Shown here piece after piece: positions 10,718-20,777 of a stretch of 64,000 nucleotides of DNA (within the stretch, counting starts at the first letter, position 1; each line of letters begins with the position of its first letter). The translations under genes were made by a program, and so were the position numbers. Source of the DNA: Pseudoxanthomonas sp. 3HH-4 (lineage in GTDB: Bacteria > Pseudomonadota > Gammaproteobacteria > Xanthomonadales > Xanthomonadaceae). The notes beneath the pieces are model-generated. The model did not search any database and had not been told where the DNA came from. It saw nothing but the letters and a program-made list of their open reading frames with translations. The stretch covers positions 964,983 to 1,028,982 of the forward strand of contig NZ_VFPB01000001.1 of the NCBI RefSeq assembly GCF_006716465.1, given 5' to 3'.

Positions 10718-12577
10718 TCACCCATCCAGCTCCGACCAGCGCTGGTAGGCGTGGTCCAGGTCCGCCTGTTTCGCGGCGAGCTCGTCGTTCGCGCGCTGCA
10801 GGTCGGCAGGGGATTGCAGGTAGTACGCAGGGTCGTTCATCGCCTGGGTGCGCATGGCCACTTCGGCCTCCAGGATTTCGATGCGCGCGGGCAACTGTTC
10901 GAGTTCGCGGGCTTCCTTGAAACCGAGCTTGCGCTTGGCGGCGACCGGCTCGGGTTGATGCGAGAGCGTCGGTTTGGCGGGCGAGGCGGAGGTCGCGGCA
11001 GGCGTGCGGCGCTGTCTCAGCCAATCCGAATAGCCGCCGACATAGTCGCCCAATTGGCCTTCGCCCTCCAGCACCAGCGTGCTGGTGACCACGTTGTCGA
11101 GGAAGTCGCGGTCGTGGCTTACCAGCAGCAGCGTGCCCTTGTAGTCCAGTAGCAGCTCTTCCAGCAGTTCCAGCGTTTCCACGTCCAGGTCGTTGGTCGG
11201 TTCGTCCATCACCAGCAGGTTGGAGGGCTGCGCGAACAGCTTGGCCAGCAGCAGGCGGTTGCGCTCGCCGCCGGACAGCCGGGTGATCGGCGCGCGGGCG
11301 CGCTCGGGCGAGAACAGGAAGTCCTGCAGGTAGCCGATGACGTGCTTGCGGCTGCCGTTTATCTCGACGAAATCGCTGCCCTCGGCCACGTTCTCCAGCG
11401 TGGTGCGCGTGTCGTCCAACTGGCTGCGGTGCTGGTCGAAGTAGGCGATCTGCAGGCCGGTGCCGAGCTTCACCTCGCCGTGCTGCGGCGCGAGTTCGCC
11501 CAGCAGGATCTTCAACAGCGTCGACTTGCCGGCGCCATTGGGACCGACGATGCCGACACGGTCGCCGCGCATGATCGTCGCCGACACGTCGTCCAGCAGC
11601 ACGCGTCCGTCGTAGGCCTGGGTGATGCCCTTCGCCTCGATGACCTTCTTGCCCGACGACTGCGCCGCCGCGGCTTCCATCCTGACGTTGCCGGACAAAT
11701 CGCGCCGTTGCGCGCGCTCGCGGCGCATCGCCTTCAGTGCGGTGACGCGGCCTTCGTTGCGGGTGCGGCGCGCCTTGATGCCCTGCCGGATCCACACTTC
11801 TTCCTGCGCCAGCAGCTTGTCGAAGCGTGCGTTCTCCTGCGCCTCGGCATGCAGCCTTTCTTCACGGCGGCGCAGGTAGTTGTCGTAGTCGCCGGGCCAA
11901 CTGGTCAGCTGGCCGCGATCGATCTCGATAATGCGGGTAGCCAGCGAGCGCAGGAAGCTGCGGTCGTGGGTGACGAACACGATGCTGCCGCCGAAGGACT
12001 TCAGGAAGCCCTCCAGCCAGGCGATCGCCTCGATGTCCAGGTGGTTCGTCGGTTCGTCCAGCAGCAGGATGTTGGGGTTGCGCACCAAGGCCTGCGCCAG
12101 CAGTACACGCCGCTTCATGCCGCCGGAAAGGGCGGCAAAGTCGGTCTCCTCGGGCAACTCGAGGCGCGTCAGCACCTGTTGCACGCGCAGGTCCAGGTCC
12201 CACCCGTGCTGCGCCTCGATCTGTGCCTGCGCCTCGCCCATCGCGTCCATGTCGCCGTCGTGGAGCGCATGGTGGTAGCGCGCCAGCAACTGGCCCAGGT
12301 CGCCCAGCCCTTCGGCGACCACATCGAACACCGTGCCCTGCGTGTCCTGCGGCACTTCCTGCGCCATGCGCGCGACGATTACGCCGTTCTGCACGCGGAT
12401 CTCACCATCGTCGGGCTTCAGTTCGCCGGCCATCAGCCGCATCAGCGTGGATTTGCCCATGCCGTTGCGGCCGACGATGCAGACGCGCTCGCCGGGTTCG
12501 ATGGAAAGGTCTACGTGTTCGAGGAGAAGCGGCCCGCCGACACTGAAGTCGACCCGCTGGAATTGCATCAAGGACAT
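10718..12577 (-). CDS. uup: ABC-F family ATPase Uup
   Basis: Soluble protein of 619 residues with two ABC ATPase domains and no membrane segment. Domain 1 has GRNGMGKST, LSGGMKRR and LLDEPTNHLD; domain 2 has GPNGAGKST, LSGGERNR and VMDEPTNDLD. The C-terminal 80 residues form a charged coiled coil (around ELEQLPARIEILEAEV), which distinguishes Uup from other ABC-F members. Known Uup proteins act on ribosomes or DNA and reduce transposon precise excision. It appears monocistronic. Confidence 0.9.
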   Translation of the reverse strand: MSLMQFQRVDFSVGGPLLLEHVDLSIEPGERVCIVGRNGMGKSTLMRLMAGELKPDDGEIRVQNGVIVARMAQEVPQDTQGTVFDVVAEGLGDLGQLLARYHHALHDGDMDAMGEAQAQIEAQHGWDLDLRVQQVLTRLELPEETDFAALSGGMKRRVLLAQALVRNPNILLLDEPTNHLDIEAIAWLEGFLKSFGGSIVFVTHDRSFLRSLATRIIEIDRGQLTSWPGDYDNYLRRREERLHAEAQENARFDKLLAQEEVWIRQGIKARRTRNEGRVTALKAMRRERAQRRDLSGNVRMEAAAAQSSGKKVIEAKGITQAYDGRVLLDDVSATIMRGDRVGIVGPNGAGKSTLLKILLGELAPQHGEVKLGTGLQIAYFDQHRSQLDDTRTTLENVAEGSDFVEINGSRKHVIGYLQDFLFSPERARAPITRLSGGERNRLLLAKLFAQPSNLLVMDEPTNDLDVETLELLEELLLDYKGTLLLVSHDRDFLDNVVTSTLVLEGEGQLGDYVGGYSDWLRQRRTPAATSASPAKPTLSHQPEPVAAKRKLGFKEARELEQLPARIEILEAEVAMRTQAMNDPAYYLQSPADLQRANDELAAKQADLDHAYQRWSELDG

Positions 12578-12617
12578 GTGCGTATTGTAGCCGGCGCGCG
12601 CTGGCCGAAACGGCGGT

Positions 12618-13115
12618 TCAGGCGTTTTCCGCCGCCCGGCTGCCCAGTTCGGCGTGCCGCCGTTCCATTTCCTCGCGCAACTGGCGGCGCAGGCGCGCGG
12701 CGGCGAAGCGGCGGATCTCGTCCGGCGTGGTCGGCTCCAGCGGGGGCACCGGCGTGGTACGGCCCTCTTCGTCCACCGCGACCATGGTGAAGAAGCAGCT
12801 GTTGGCGTGGCGCACGCTCTGCTTGCGTATGTCCTCGGCTACCACCTTGATGCCGATCTCCATCGACGAGGTGCCGGTGTGGTTGACCGAAGCGAGGAAG
12901 GTCACCAGCTCGCCCACGTTGATGGCCTGGCGGAACATCACCTGGTCGACCGACAGGGTAACCACGTACTTGCCGGCGTACCGGCTGCCGCAAGCGTAGG
13001 CCACCTGGTCCAGCAGCTTGAGGATCGCGCCGCCGTGGACCTTGCCGGAGAAATTGGCCATGTCGGGCGTCATCAGCACGGTCATCGTGAGCTGGTGGCT
13101 CTTCAGTGATTCCAT
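12618..13115 (-). CDS. Hotdog-fold acyl-CoA thioesterase
   Basis: Predicted 165-residue cytoplasmic thioesterase hydrolysing acyl-CoA to free acid and CoA. It has the hotdog-fold segment MANFSGKVHGGAILKLLDQV and a charged C-terminal helix rich in Arg/Glu, as in YciA/YkhA-like acyl-CoA hydrolases. The start at 13115 (MESLKSHQ) is preferred to 13130. It lies downstream of the metK terminator, so it probably has its own promoter. Substrate chain length cannot be told. Confidence 0.85.
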   Translation of the reverse strand: MESLKSHQLTMTVLMTPDMANFSGKVHGGAILKLLDQVAYACGSRYAGKYVVTLSVDQVMFRQAINVGELVTFLASVNHTGTSSMEIGIKVVAEDIRKQSVRHANSCFFTMVAVDEEGRTTPVPPLEPTTPDEIRRFAAARLRRQLREEMERRHAELGSRAAENA

Positions 13116-13183
13116 GGCAGGCCTCCGCAAGGTGTGGCGCGCAGGCTAACCGATCCCGGCGTAGGGCGTGCGGGGCCCGTCGC

Positions 13184-13217
13184 CGGAAAAGAAAACGGGC
13201 CGCATGAGCGGCCCGTT
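13184..13217 (-). terminator. Rho-independent terminator for metK
   Basis: Minus strand: AACGGGCCGC, loop TCAT, GCGGCCCGTT, then TTTCTTTTCC. A 10-bp perfect stem with a U-rich tail about 100 nt downstream of the metK stop. Confidence 0.85.
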
Positions 13218-13248
13218 CTTGAAACTAGAGCGAAAAGCCAAGGCACTG

Positions 13249-13313
13249 CATCCCCGCCTGCGCGGGGATGACGGTCTGGCAAAGGCGCCTGCGTGCGCAG
13301 GCGCGCCAGACCG

Positions 13314-13316
<3 letters not shown>
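13249..13316. repeat. Two stacked hairpins at the metK 3' end
   Basis: One hairpin has a 12-bp outer stem (13269-13280 with 13305-13316) and an 8-bp inner stem, and it includes the metK stop codon. The second, at 13249-13270, is CATCCCCGC/GCGGGGATG, a common dispersed xanthomonad palindrome. Together with the terminator beyond, the metK mRNA would end in three successive hairpins. Confidence 0.6.
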
Positions 13317-14525
<1,209 letters not shown>

Positions 14526-14529
14526 CAGG

Positions 14530-14560
14530 CTTATATCCTTTGATTCGGATGAAAAGATGG
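14530..14560 (-). promoter_or_regulatory. metK promoter with shared methionine-cycle element
   Basis: Minus strand: CATCTTTTCATCC, 11 nt, TATAAG, then four nt to the metK ATG. Block and spacing match ahcY and metF exactly. An alternative reading is that a TGTATCAT box further upstream is the -10 and this block lies in the leader, with AAAGGA as ribosome binding site. Confidence 0.55.
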
Positions 14561-14737
14561 GCGCGCATGATACACGCCGGGGGCGGTGTGTGCATTCTGC
14601 GTCGTTCAGGGTTGCCGCGGGTTAAGCGGGGATCACGGCTCCGCTGTCACCGGACTGCCAGAAAACGGAAACCGGGCTGTCGCCGGCCAGGCGCAGGCTG
14701 CGCGGCGAAACCCCGCCGCCAGGCTTTGCCCACGACC

Positions 14738-16462
14738 ATGCGCCCCCTGGAACAGCAGATCGTCGAACGCTATCCGCACTGGTTCCGCGGCCGTCGCGCC
14801 GGGCTGACCCGGCCACTGCTGCGCACCCTGGGCCGCTGGTCCCGGCTGGACCAGGCCTATGCCTTCCTGGCCGACCACGGTCACCTGCACGGACTCGACT
14901 TCGTCGATGCCGCCATCGACCATCTCAACCTTAGGCCGACGGTCGATCCCGCCGCAGAGCGGCGCATCCCGGCACAGGGCCGGTTGCTGATCGTGGCCAA
15001 CCATCCTTCCGGTGCGCTGGACGCATTGGCGCTCCTGCAACTCGTCGGCCGCGTGCGGCGCGACGTGAAGATCGTCGCCAACGATTTCCTGACGGGTATC
15101 GCGCCGCTGGCCAGTCTGCTGCTGCCGGTCCGCATCCTTGGGGGCAAGCCGGGCGCGGACAGCGTGCGCGCGGTCGAGCAGGCGCTGGAGGCCGAACAGT
15201 GCGTGATTGTATTCCCCGCCGGCGAGGTGTCGCGACTGGGTCCGCGGGGCGTGCGCGATACCCGCTGGCGCCGGGGCTTCCTCCGCTTCGCCCGTACGAC
15301 GGCCGCACCGGTACTGCCCATCCGGGTTGAAGCGCGCAATTCTGCGCTGTTTTACGGCGCATCGGCGTTGTTCAAACCGGCGGGTACGGCGTTGCTCGCA
15401 CGCGAGATGTTCCGTCGCCACCAGCGACGCTTGCAATTGCATGTGGGGCACCTCCTGCGCATGGATGCGGACGAGGACGCCGCTTCCCAGATCCTGCGGG
15501 TCCGCAAAGCGCTCTATGCGCTGGGCGGGATGGCACTGCCTGCGCCGGAAGCCGGCGACTCACCGGAGCCACTGGCGGAGGCGCTGGCGCCCGACATGCT
15601 GGAAGCCTGCATCGATGCGCTCGACGTGCTGGGCGAAACGACCGACGGAAAACGCATCTGCGTAGGGCGCCTGGCCGGCGGCTCACCGCTGCTGCGGGAG
15701 ATCGGTCGCTTGCGCGAGCTGACGTTCCGGGTCGTGGGCGAGGGCACCGGCAAGCGGATGGACGTGGATGCGTTCGATGCGTGGTACGAGCACATCGTGC
15801 TGTGGGATGGAGCGCAGCGGAAGATCGCTGGCGCCTACCGGATTGCGCGCGGTGCGCCGGTACTGGCGGCGCAGGGATTGAAGGGCCTCTACACGGCCTC
15901 GCTGTTCGACTACGCCGACGACGCGCTGCCGCGCCTGGCCGCCGGCATGGAGCTGGGGCGCAGCTTCGTGGTGCCAGAATATTGGGGCAGCCGCAGCATC
16001 GACTACCTGTGGCAGGGCATCGGCGCCTACCTGCGCCGGCATCCGCGTGTGCGCTACCTGTTCGGCGCGGTGTCGATGAGCGCGGCGCTGCCTTTGCACG
16101 CGCGTGAACAGATTGTCGCGTACTACGCGCACTACTACGGCGACCCCAACGGCGAAGCGCGCTCGCGCCATCCGTTCCGCTACACCGCCACGCCCCCCCG
16201 CTTCGATGCGCTGGACGCCGACACGGCGTTCCGCGTGCTGAAGACCAACCTCGACACGCTGGGAGCGACCGTGCCGATGCTCTACAAGCAGTACACCGAA
16301 CTGTGCGAACCCGGTGGTGCGCGCTTCCTCGCGTTCGGGGTGGATCCCGACTTCAGCGATTCCATCGACGGCTTGATAGAAGTGGACCTGCACCGCATCC
16401 GGCCGAAGAAGCGGGAGCGTTACCTCGGCGACGCGTGGCGTCCCATGGGGACGGCGGCATGA
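14738..16462 (+). CDS. Fused lysophospholipid acyltransferase / GNAT-type acyltransferase (OlsF-like)
   Basis: A 574-residue two-domain protein. The N-terminal half has a PlsC-type acyltransferase domain with ANHPSGALDAL (HX4D motif, near residue 90) and FPAGEVSR (near 160). The C-terminal half (from about 320) is a hemolysin-like N-acyltransferase domain with LRELTFRVVGEGTG and ELGRSFVVPEYWGS, as in OlsB. The same domain order occurs in OlsF, the bifunctional ornithine lipid synthase, so ornithine or another amino-acid lipid is a plausible product; this is inference. The next gene overlaps by ATGA. The ATG at 14738 fits the domain start; upstream codons overlap the metK promoter region. Confidence 0.75.
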   Translation: MRPLEQQIVERYPHWFRGRRAGLTRPLLRTLGRWSRLDQAYAFLADHGHLHGLDFVDAAIDHLNLRPTVDPAAERRIPAQGRLLIVANHPSGALDALALLQLVGRVRRDVKIVANDFLTGIAPLASLLLPVRILGGKPGADSVRAVEQALEAEQCVIVFPAGEVSRLGPRGVRDTRWRRGFLRFARTTAAPVLPIRVEARNSALFYGASALFKPAGTALLAREMFRRHQRRLQLHVGHLLRMDADEDAASQILRVRKALYALGGMALPAPEAGDSPEPLAEALAPDMLEACIDALDVLGETTDGKRICVGRLAGGSPLLREIGRLRELTFRVVGEGTGKRMDVDAFDAWYEHIVLWDGAQRKIAGAYRIARGAPVLAAQGLKGLYTASLFDYADDALPRLAAGMELGRSFVVPEYWGSRSIDYLWQGIGAYLRRHPRVRYLFGAVSMSAALPLHAREQIVAYYAHYYGDPNGEARSRHPFRYTATPPRFDALDADTAFRVLKTNLDTLGATVPMLYKQYTELCEPGGARFLAFGVDPDFSDSIDGLIEVDLHRIRPKKRERYLGDAWRPMGTAA

Positions 16463-17277
16463 GCCCGCTGGCCGCGCCACCGCCGATGCGGCGCGCGGTC
16501 TTCGTTTCCGACGTGCACCTCGGTTCCAAGCATTGCCATGCTGCGGAGTTCGCCGACTTCCTCGCCGGCCTGCGCTGCAAACGCCTGTATCTGGTGGGCG
16601 ACATCGTCGATCTGTGGTGGATGGCCCAGCGCCGCGCCTCCTGGGATGCCGCGCACAACCGGGTGGTGGAGGCGTTGCACGCGCTGGCACGCAACGGCAC
16701 GGAGCTCATCTACGTGCCCGGCAACCACGATCGCCCGATCCGCCGCTTCTGCGGCCTGATGCTGCCCATCATGCAGGTGCGTCGACGCGCCATCCACACC
16801 ACGCTTGACGGCCGCCGTTTGCTGGTCACGCACGGTGACGACTATGACGGCATTACCCACTTCGGTGGCCTGCAGGAAAAGTTTGGCGACTGGCTGTACT
16901 ACCGCATCCTGACCGGCAACCGGCTGATCAACCAGGTGCGTCGCCGATTCGGCCTGCGCTACTGGTCGCTGGCGGAATACCTGAAGCGACAGAGCGATGC
17001 GGCCGAGCGCTACATCGCCCGCTTCGTGCAGGCAGGATTGGACGATGCGCGCCGGCGCGGCCTGGACGGCATCGTCTGCGGGCACATCCACCGGGCTTCG
17101 TTGTTCCAGCGCGATGGCTTGCTGTACGCGAATGACGGCGACTGGGTCGAAAGCCTTACCGCGCTCAGCGAGGAAGCCGACGGCACCCTGTGCCTGCTCT
17201 CGCATACCGGCAAAGTCCTGGCCGAGGTCGCGCCGCGACTGCGCCTGGTCCCGCAGGACGTGCCGCGCGCGGCGTGA
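16459..17277 (+). CDS. LpxH-like metallophosphoesterase (UDP-2,3-diacylglucosamine diphosphatase family)
   Basis: Predicted 272-residue calcineurin-like phosphoesterase. Metal-binding motifs appear in order: SDVHLGS, GDIVDLW, GNHD, THGDDYD and CGHIHRA. This set matches the COG2908 UDP-2,3-diacylglucosamine pyrophosphatase-like group. It overlaps the upstream acyltransferase gene by four nt and is probably translated with it, so both likely act on membrane lipid. Whether it is the cell's main lipid A enzyme or a paralogue cannot be decided here. Confidence 0.75.
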   Translation: MSPLAAPPPMRRAVFVSDVHLGSKHCHAAEFADFLAGLRCKRLYLVGDIVDLWWMAQRRASWDAAHNRVVEALHALARNGTELIYVPGNHDRPIRRFCGLMLPIMQVRRRAIHTTLDGRRLLVTHGDDYDGITHFGGLQEKFGDWLYYRILTGNRLINQVRRRFGLRYWSLAEYLKRQSDAAERYIARFVQAGLDDARRRGLDGIVCGHIHRASLFQRDGLLYANDGDWVESLTALSEEADGTLCLLSHTGKVLAEVAPRLRLVPQDVPRAA

Positions 17278-17309
17278 GGACTCCCTTCGGCGGCTGCTAG
17301 GATCGCCGC

Positions 17310-18362
17310 ATGGATTCCCTCAGTCAGATCGTTCTTGGCGCTGCCGTAGCCGCCGCCATCGCCCCCGCCAGCCAACGCCGTGCCGCACTTCTCGCCGGTG
17401 CCGCCCTCGGCACGCTGCCGGACCTCGACAGCCTGCCCATCGCGTTGTTCTCGGACAACCCGGTTTCGCTGATGACCGTGCATCGCAGCTTCAGCCATTC
17501 GTTGTTCGTGTTGCCTCTGCTCGGCTGGCTGGTCTGGTGGCTGTTCAAGCGGTTCGGCAACGGACGCGTTGCGGCGGCGCCCGTGAGCTGGTTCTGGGCG
17601 ATCCAGCTGGCACTGATCACGCATCCGTTGCTGGATGCCTTCACCGTCTACGGCACGCAACTGTGGTGGCCGCTGATGCCGCCGCCGACGATGTGGTCCA
17701 GCATGTTCATCATCGATCCGCTGTATACGGTGTGGTTGCTGGTGGCCTGCATCGCGGCGTGGTTCCTGCGCGAACGCGCTGCGGCGCAACGCGCGCTCGC
17801 CGTCGGCCTGATGTTGAGCAGTGCGTACCTGGGATGGTCGCTGCTGGCCAAGACCATGGTGGATCGCGAGGCTGAGCGGACGCTCGCTTCCATGGGGCTG
17901 GGTGGGGCGCCGTATTTCTCGGTGCCGATGCCGTTCAATACGCTGCTCTGGCGCGTGGTGGCGATGACGCCGTCGGGTTACGTGGAGGCGGAGCGATCCG
18001 TCCTGGCCGATGATGGTCCGCTGCAGTTCCGCGGCTATCCGTCCAACGTGCAGGCGCTGGCGGAGGCGCACGCTGTTCCGGCGGTCCAGCGGCTGTCCTG
18101 GTTCAACCGCGGCTTCATGCGTGCGCGAGTGCAGCAGGATCGCTTGGTGCTGTCGGATCTGCGGATGGGGTTGGAGCCGGACTACAGCTTCAGCTTCGAA
18201 GTGGCCGAACGACGCGACGGAGCGTGGTCTCCGGTGACGCCGGTGCAGCAGCCCTGGGCCGCGCCGGTCTCGGGCACGGAAGGGCTGCTGAAGTTGGTCT
18301 CCGCCATGTGGCATCGCATCCGTCACCCATCAACGGAGCCATTGCGGTCCGCCATCGGCTGA
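17310..18362 (+). CDS. Membrane-bound metal-dependent hydrolase (YdjM/DUF457 type)
   Basis: A 350-residue inner-membrane protein. The N terminus MDSLSQIVLGAAVAAAI, the PDLDSLP segment, the HRSFSHSL motif and THPLLDAFTVYG carry the His/Asp residues typical of the YdjM-type predicted metal-dependent hydrolases. About five transmembrane segments lie in the first 180 residues, followed by a soluble C-terminal domain of about 150 residues. It lies 32 nt downstream of the LpxH-like gene and may be co-transcribed. The substrate is unknown. Confidence 0.75.
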   Translation: MDSLSQIVLGAAVAAAIAPASQRRAALLAGAALGTLPDLDSLPIALFSDNPVSLMTVHRSFSHSLFVLPLLGWLVWWLFKRFGNGRVAAAPVSWFWAIQLALITHPLLDAFTVYGTQLWWPLMPPPTMWSSMFIIDPLYTVWLLVACIAAWFLRERAAAQRALAVGLMLSSAYLGWSLLAKTMVDREAERTLASMGLGGAPYFSVPMPFNTLLWRVVAMTPSGYVEAERSVLADDGPLQFRGYPSNVQALAEAHAVPAVQRLSWFNRGFMRARVQQDRLVLSDLRMGLEPDYSFSFEVAERRDGAWSPVTPVQQPWAAPVSGTEGLLKLVSAMWHRIRHPSTEPLRSAIG

Positions 18363-18407
18363 CGCGTCGCGGAAGCCGGCGCGTCAGCCCCTTGCGGCAG
18401 GAGATTG

Positions 18408-18755
18408 TCAGGAGCCGGTGTGCCTTTCCTTGCGGACGGGGTCTGCGGGTTGCGCCGCCGCCGCGTCCACGGCGACGCGTTGCTGTTCGCCGGCTTCGGT
18501 GCGGCGTTCCAGGACGAATGACTCGCCGTTCAACGCACGCCGGAAATTGTCTTCGCCCACGGCTGCGCGGAACTGGGTGGCGGCGCGTTGGTAGGAGGCG
18601 CGATACTCCGGGAAAGCGGTGCGCGGACCGATCACCATCTGTACCTTGCGTTCGCTCATGCCGGTGTACTCGGCAAGTTGTTTGATGCTGTCGCCGGCCT
18701 GCACGGAGAAGGGCAGGGCGAGCAAGGCGACGAGGAGCGGGGTTCTTGCGTTCAT
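18408..18755 (-). CDS. Small exported protein of unknown function
   Basis: A 115-residue protein with a signal peptide (MNARTPLLVALLALPFSVQA, then GDS), so probably periplasmic. The mature part is short and charged; SIKQLAEYTGMSERKVQMVIG looks like a helical segment and the C terminus is disordered. A strong ribosome binding site (GGAGG, 5 nt spacing) precedes the ATG at 18755. I do not recognise a family. Confidence 0.6.
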   Translation of the reverse strand: MNARTPLLVALLALPFSVQAGDSIKQLAEYTGMSERKVQMVIGPRTAFPEYRASYQRAATQFRAAVGEDNFRRALNGESFVLERRTEAGEQQRVAVDAAAAQPADPVRKERHTGS

Positions 18756-18910
18756 GACAGCCTCCAGGGGAGGTGATTACCGCTTGTTGGCTGCGGTACT
18801 CCGCAGGCCGGCGGGGGAACCGGCATGCCCATCCTCACGCTGCGTGGCCGTGCGCCCCAGTGCCGGAAAGCACCGTGACTCAGGTCATGTTTAGCGCACG
18901 TATATCTTCA

Positions 18911-19738
18911 TCAGTAAACCGTTGCGCGCGCCTGCACGAAGGCATAGAAAAAGACGGCGTCCGGGTCATTTTGCACGTCGTGCATCTCGCGCCGCATGCC
19001 GTCCACCACATCCTGTGTCACCCGGTCGGCCTGCACCAGGGAATCAGCGGCAGACAACAGCAGTTCTTCCCAGAACGCGATCATGTCCTTGCGCCGTGCG
19101 GGCTCGCGGTTGTCGAAGTGCACCGTCTTGATCTCGGTGGCGACGTCGCGGTAGCCGCCGGCGAGCAGCAGGTTGCCCAGCTTCGCACCGATGAACGGAT
19201 CGCCGCCGCTGTCGTACTGGAAATCGTTGAACGCCATCCAGTAGCGCCACGTGTTCGGCGAATACGGATGCAGCAGGAACGACGAGTTCATCACTTCGGT
19301 GATGTAGATCGGCGAGCCGGGCGCCAGTACGCGGCGGACTTCGCTCAGCACGCGCGCGGGATTCGGCACGTGCTCCAGGATCCAGCACAGGAAGGCGGCG
19401 TCGAATTCACGCGCGCCGTAAGGCAGCCGGCTGGCATCCGCCTGCAGCAGGGTATAGCGGTCGCGACACCAGGGCATGGTGGCCAGGTTCTGTCGCGCGG
19501 CCTGCAGTTGCACGTCGTTTAGGTCGACGCAGGTCACGTGCACGTCGGGGAAGCGACGCAACAGGATCTCGGTCTGAGCCCCCACGCCGCTGCCGACCTC
19601 CAACAACCGGCGTGCCCCGGTGTAGTCGACATGGTTGAACAGCGTGCTTTCCAGCAGGCGCGCCTGCTTCATCAGGCGCGCCTGTTCAACCGACGAGAAT
19701 CCATGAAGGTAGGCAGGACGTTCATCGTTCTCGGACAT
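18911..19738 (-). CDS. Class I SAM-dependent methyltransferase
   Basis: A 275-residue cytoplasmic protein with a Rossmann methyltransferase core: motif I LLEVGSGVGAQTE near residue 46, acidic CVDLNDVQL in motif II, and AAFLCWILEHVPNPARVLSEV as motif IV/V. It follows dusB by 11 nt on the same strand and is probably co-transcribed. Acceptor substrate unknown; the insert after the core (HPYSPNTWRYWMAF) is likely substrate-specific. Confidence 0.8.
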   Translation of the reverse strand: MSENDERPAYLHGFSSVEQARLMKQARLLESTLFNHVDYTGARRLLEVGSGVGAQTEILLRRFPDVHVTCVDLNDVQLQAARQNLATMPWCRDRYTLLQADASRLPYGAREFDAAFLCWILEHVPNPARVLSEVRRVLAPGSPIYITEVMNSSFLLHPYSPNTWRYWMAFNDFQYDSGGDPFIGAKLGNLLLAGGYRDVATEIKTVHFDNREPARRKDMIAFWEELLLSAADSLVQADRVTQDVVDGMRREMHDVQNDPDAVFFYAFVQARATVY

Positions 19739-19749
19739 GGACTCTCTCC

Positions 19750-20748
19750 TCAGGCGGCGGCAGGCAACACCGGCGCGACGCCGGCGATCAGGGCATCGAA
19801 GTAGTCGCGTGTCAGCCGAACCTGCTCGTCCGCGCTCTCGGCGCGATTGACCACCGCGCGGAATGCGAGGTTCTCGGGGCGGTCCCTGGCGTACCAGCCC
19901 AGGTGCTTGCGCGCGATGCGCACGCCCTGTGGTTCGCCGTAGAACCCGTGCAATGCCTGCAGGTGGCCCAGCAGGATGTCGCGCACTTCATGCAGCGTCG
20001 GTGGGGGAAGGTGTTCGCCGGTGGCGAGGAAGTGCGCGATCTCGCGGAAGATCCACGGACGCCCCTGCGCGGCGCGGCCGACCATCACCGCGTCGGCGCC
20101 GGTCTTCGCCAACACCTGCGCGGCCTTGGCCGGCGAATCGATGTCGCCGTTGGCGACGACGGGAATACGCAGCGCGGCCTTGATCGCGGCGATGGTCTCG
20201 TACTCGGCCATGCCGGTGTAGTGCTGGTCGCGCGTGCGGCCGTGCACGGCCAGCGAGGCGATGCCGCTCTCCTGTGCGATGCGCGCGATGGTCGGCCCGT
20301 TGCGGTGGTCGCAGTCCCAGCCCGTGCGGATCTTCAGCGTGACCGGCACGTCCACGGCTTTCACCACGGCCTCCAGGATGCGGCCTACCAGCGCCTCGTC
20401 GCGCATCAGCGCCGAGCCTGCCCAGGCATGGCACACCTTCTTGGCCGGACAGCCCATGTTGATGTCGATGATCTGCGCGCCGTGGTCGGCGTTGTAGCGC
20501 GCGGCATGGGCCAGTTGTTGCGGCTCGGTGCCGGCGATCTGGACGCTGACGGGGCTGGGTTCTCCCTCGTGGTCCATCCGGCGCAGCGACTTGTTCGTGT
20601 TCCAGAAGCGCGGGTCGCTGATGGTCATTTCCGACACCGCCAGGCCCGCACCCAGCCGTTTGCACAGCAGCCGGAACGGCTTGTCGGTGACGCCGGCCAT
20701 GGGGGCCAGCATCACCGGCGGGTCGATGCGGTAAGGGCCGATTTGCAT
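19750..20748 (-). CDS. dusB: tRNA-dihydrouridine synthase B
   Basis: FMN enzyme that reduces uridine to dihydrouridine in tRNA. The 332-residue protein starts MQIGPYRIDPPVMLAPMAGV and has the family active-site segment INMGCPAKKV with the catalytic Cys, then LKIRTGWD and VMVGRAAQGRPW. The ATG at 20748 is the standard DusB start; the long open frame upstream runs into the next gene. In enterobacteria dusB precedes fis; here a methyltransferase gene follows instead. Confidence 0.93.
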   Translation of the reverse strand: MQIGPYRIDPPVMLAPMAGVTDKPFRLLCKRLGAGLAVSEMTISDPRFWNTNKSLRRMDHEGEPSPVSVQIAGTEPQQLAHAARYNADHGAQIIDINMGCPAKKVCHAWAGSALMRDEALVGRILEAVVKAVDVPVTLKIRTGWDCDHRNGPTIARIAQESGIASLAVHGRTRDQHYTGMAEYETIAAIKAALRIPVVANGDIDSPAKAAQVLAKTGADAVMVGRAAQGRPWIFREIAHFLATGEHLPPPTLHEVRDILLGHLQALHGFYGEPQGVRIARKHLGWYARDRPENLAFRAVVNRAESADEQVRLTRDYFDALIAGVAPVLPAAA

Positions 20749-20777
20749 GGCGGCATTGTACCGCCGGCCCCGGAGGG

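Noticed and set aside
10600-10920. Open frames over the ppc-uup intergenic repeat
   Set aside because: They run through the REP-like arms and antisense to uup, with no family features.
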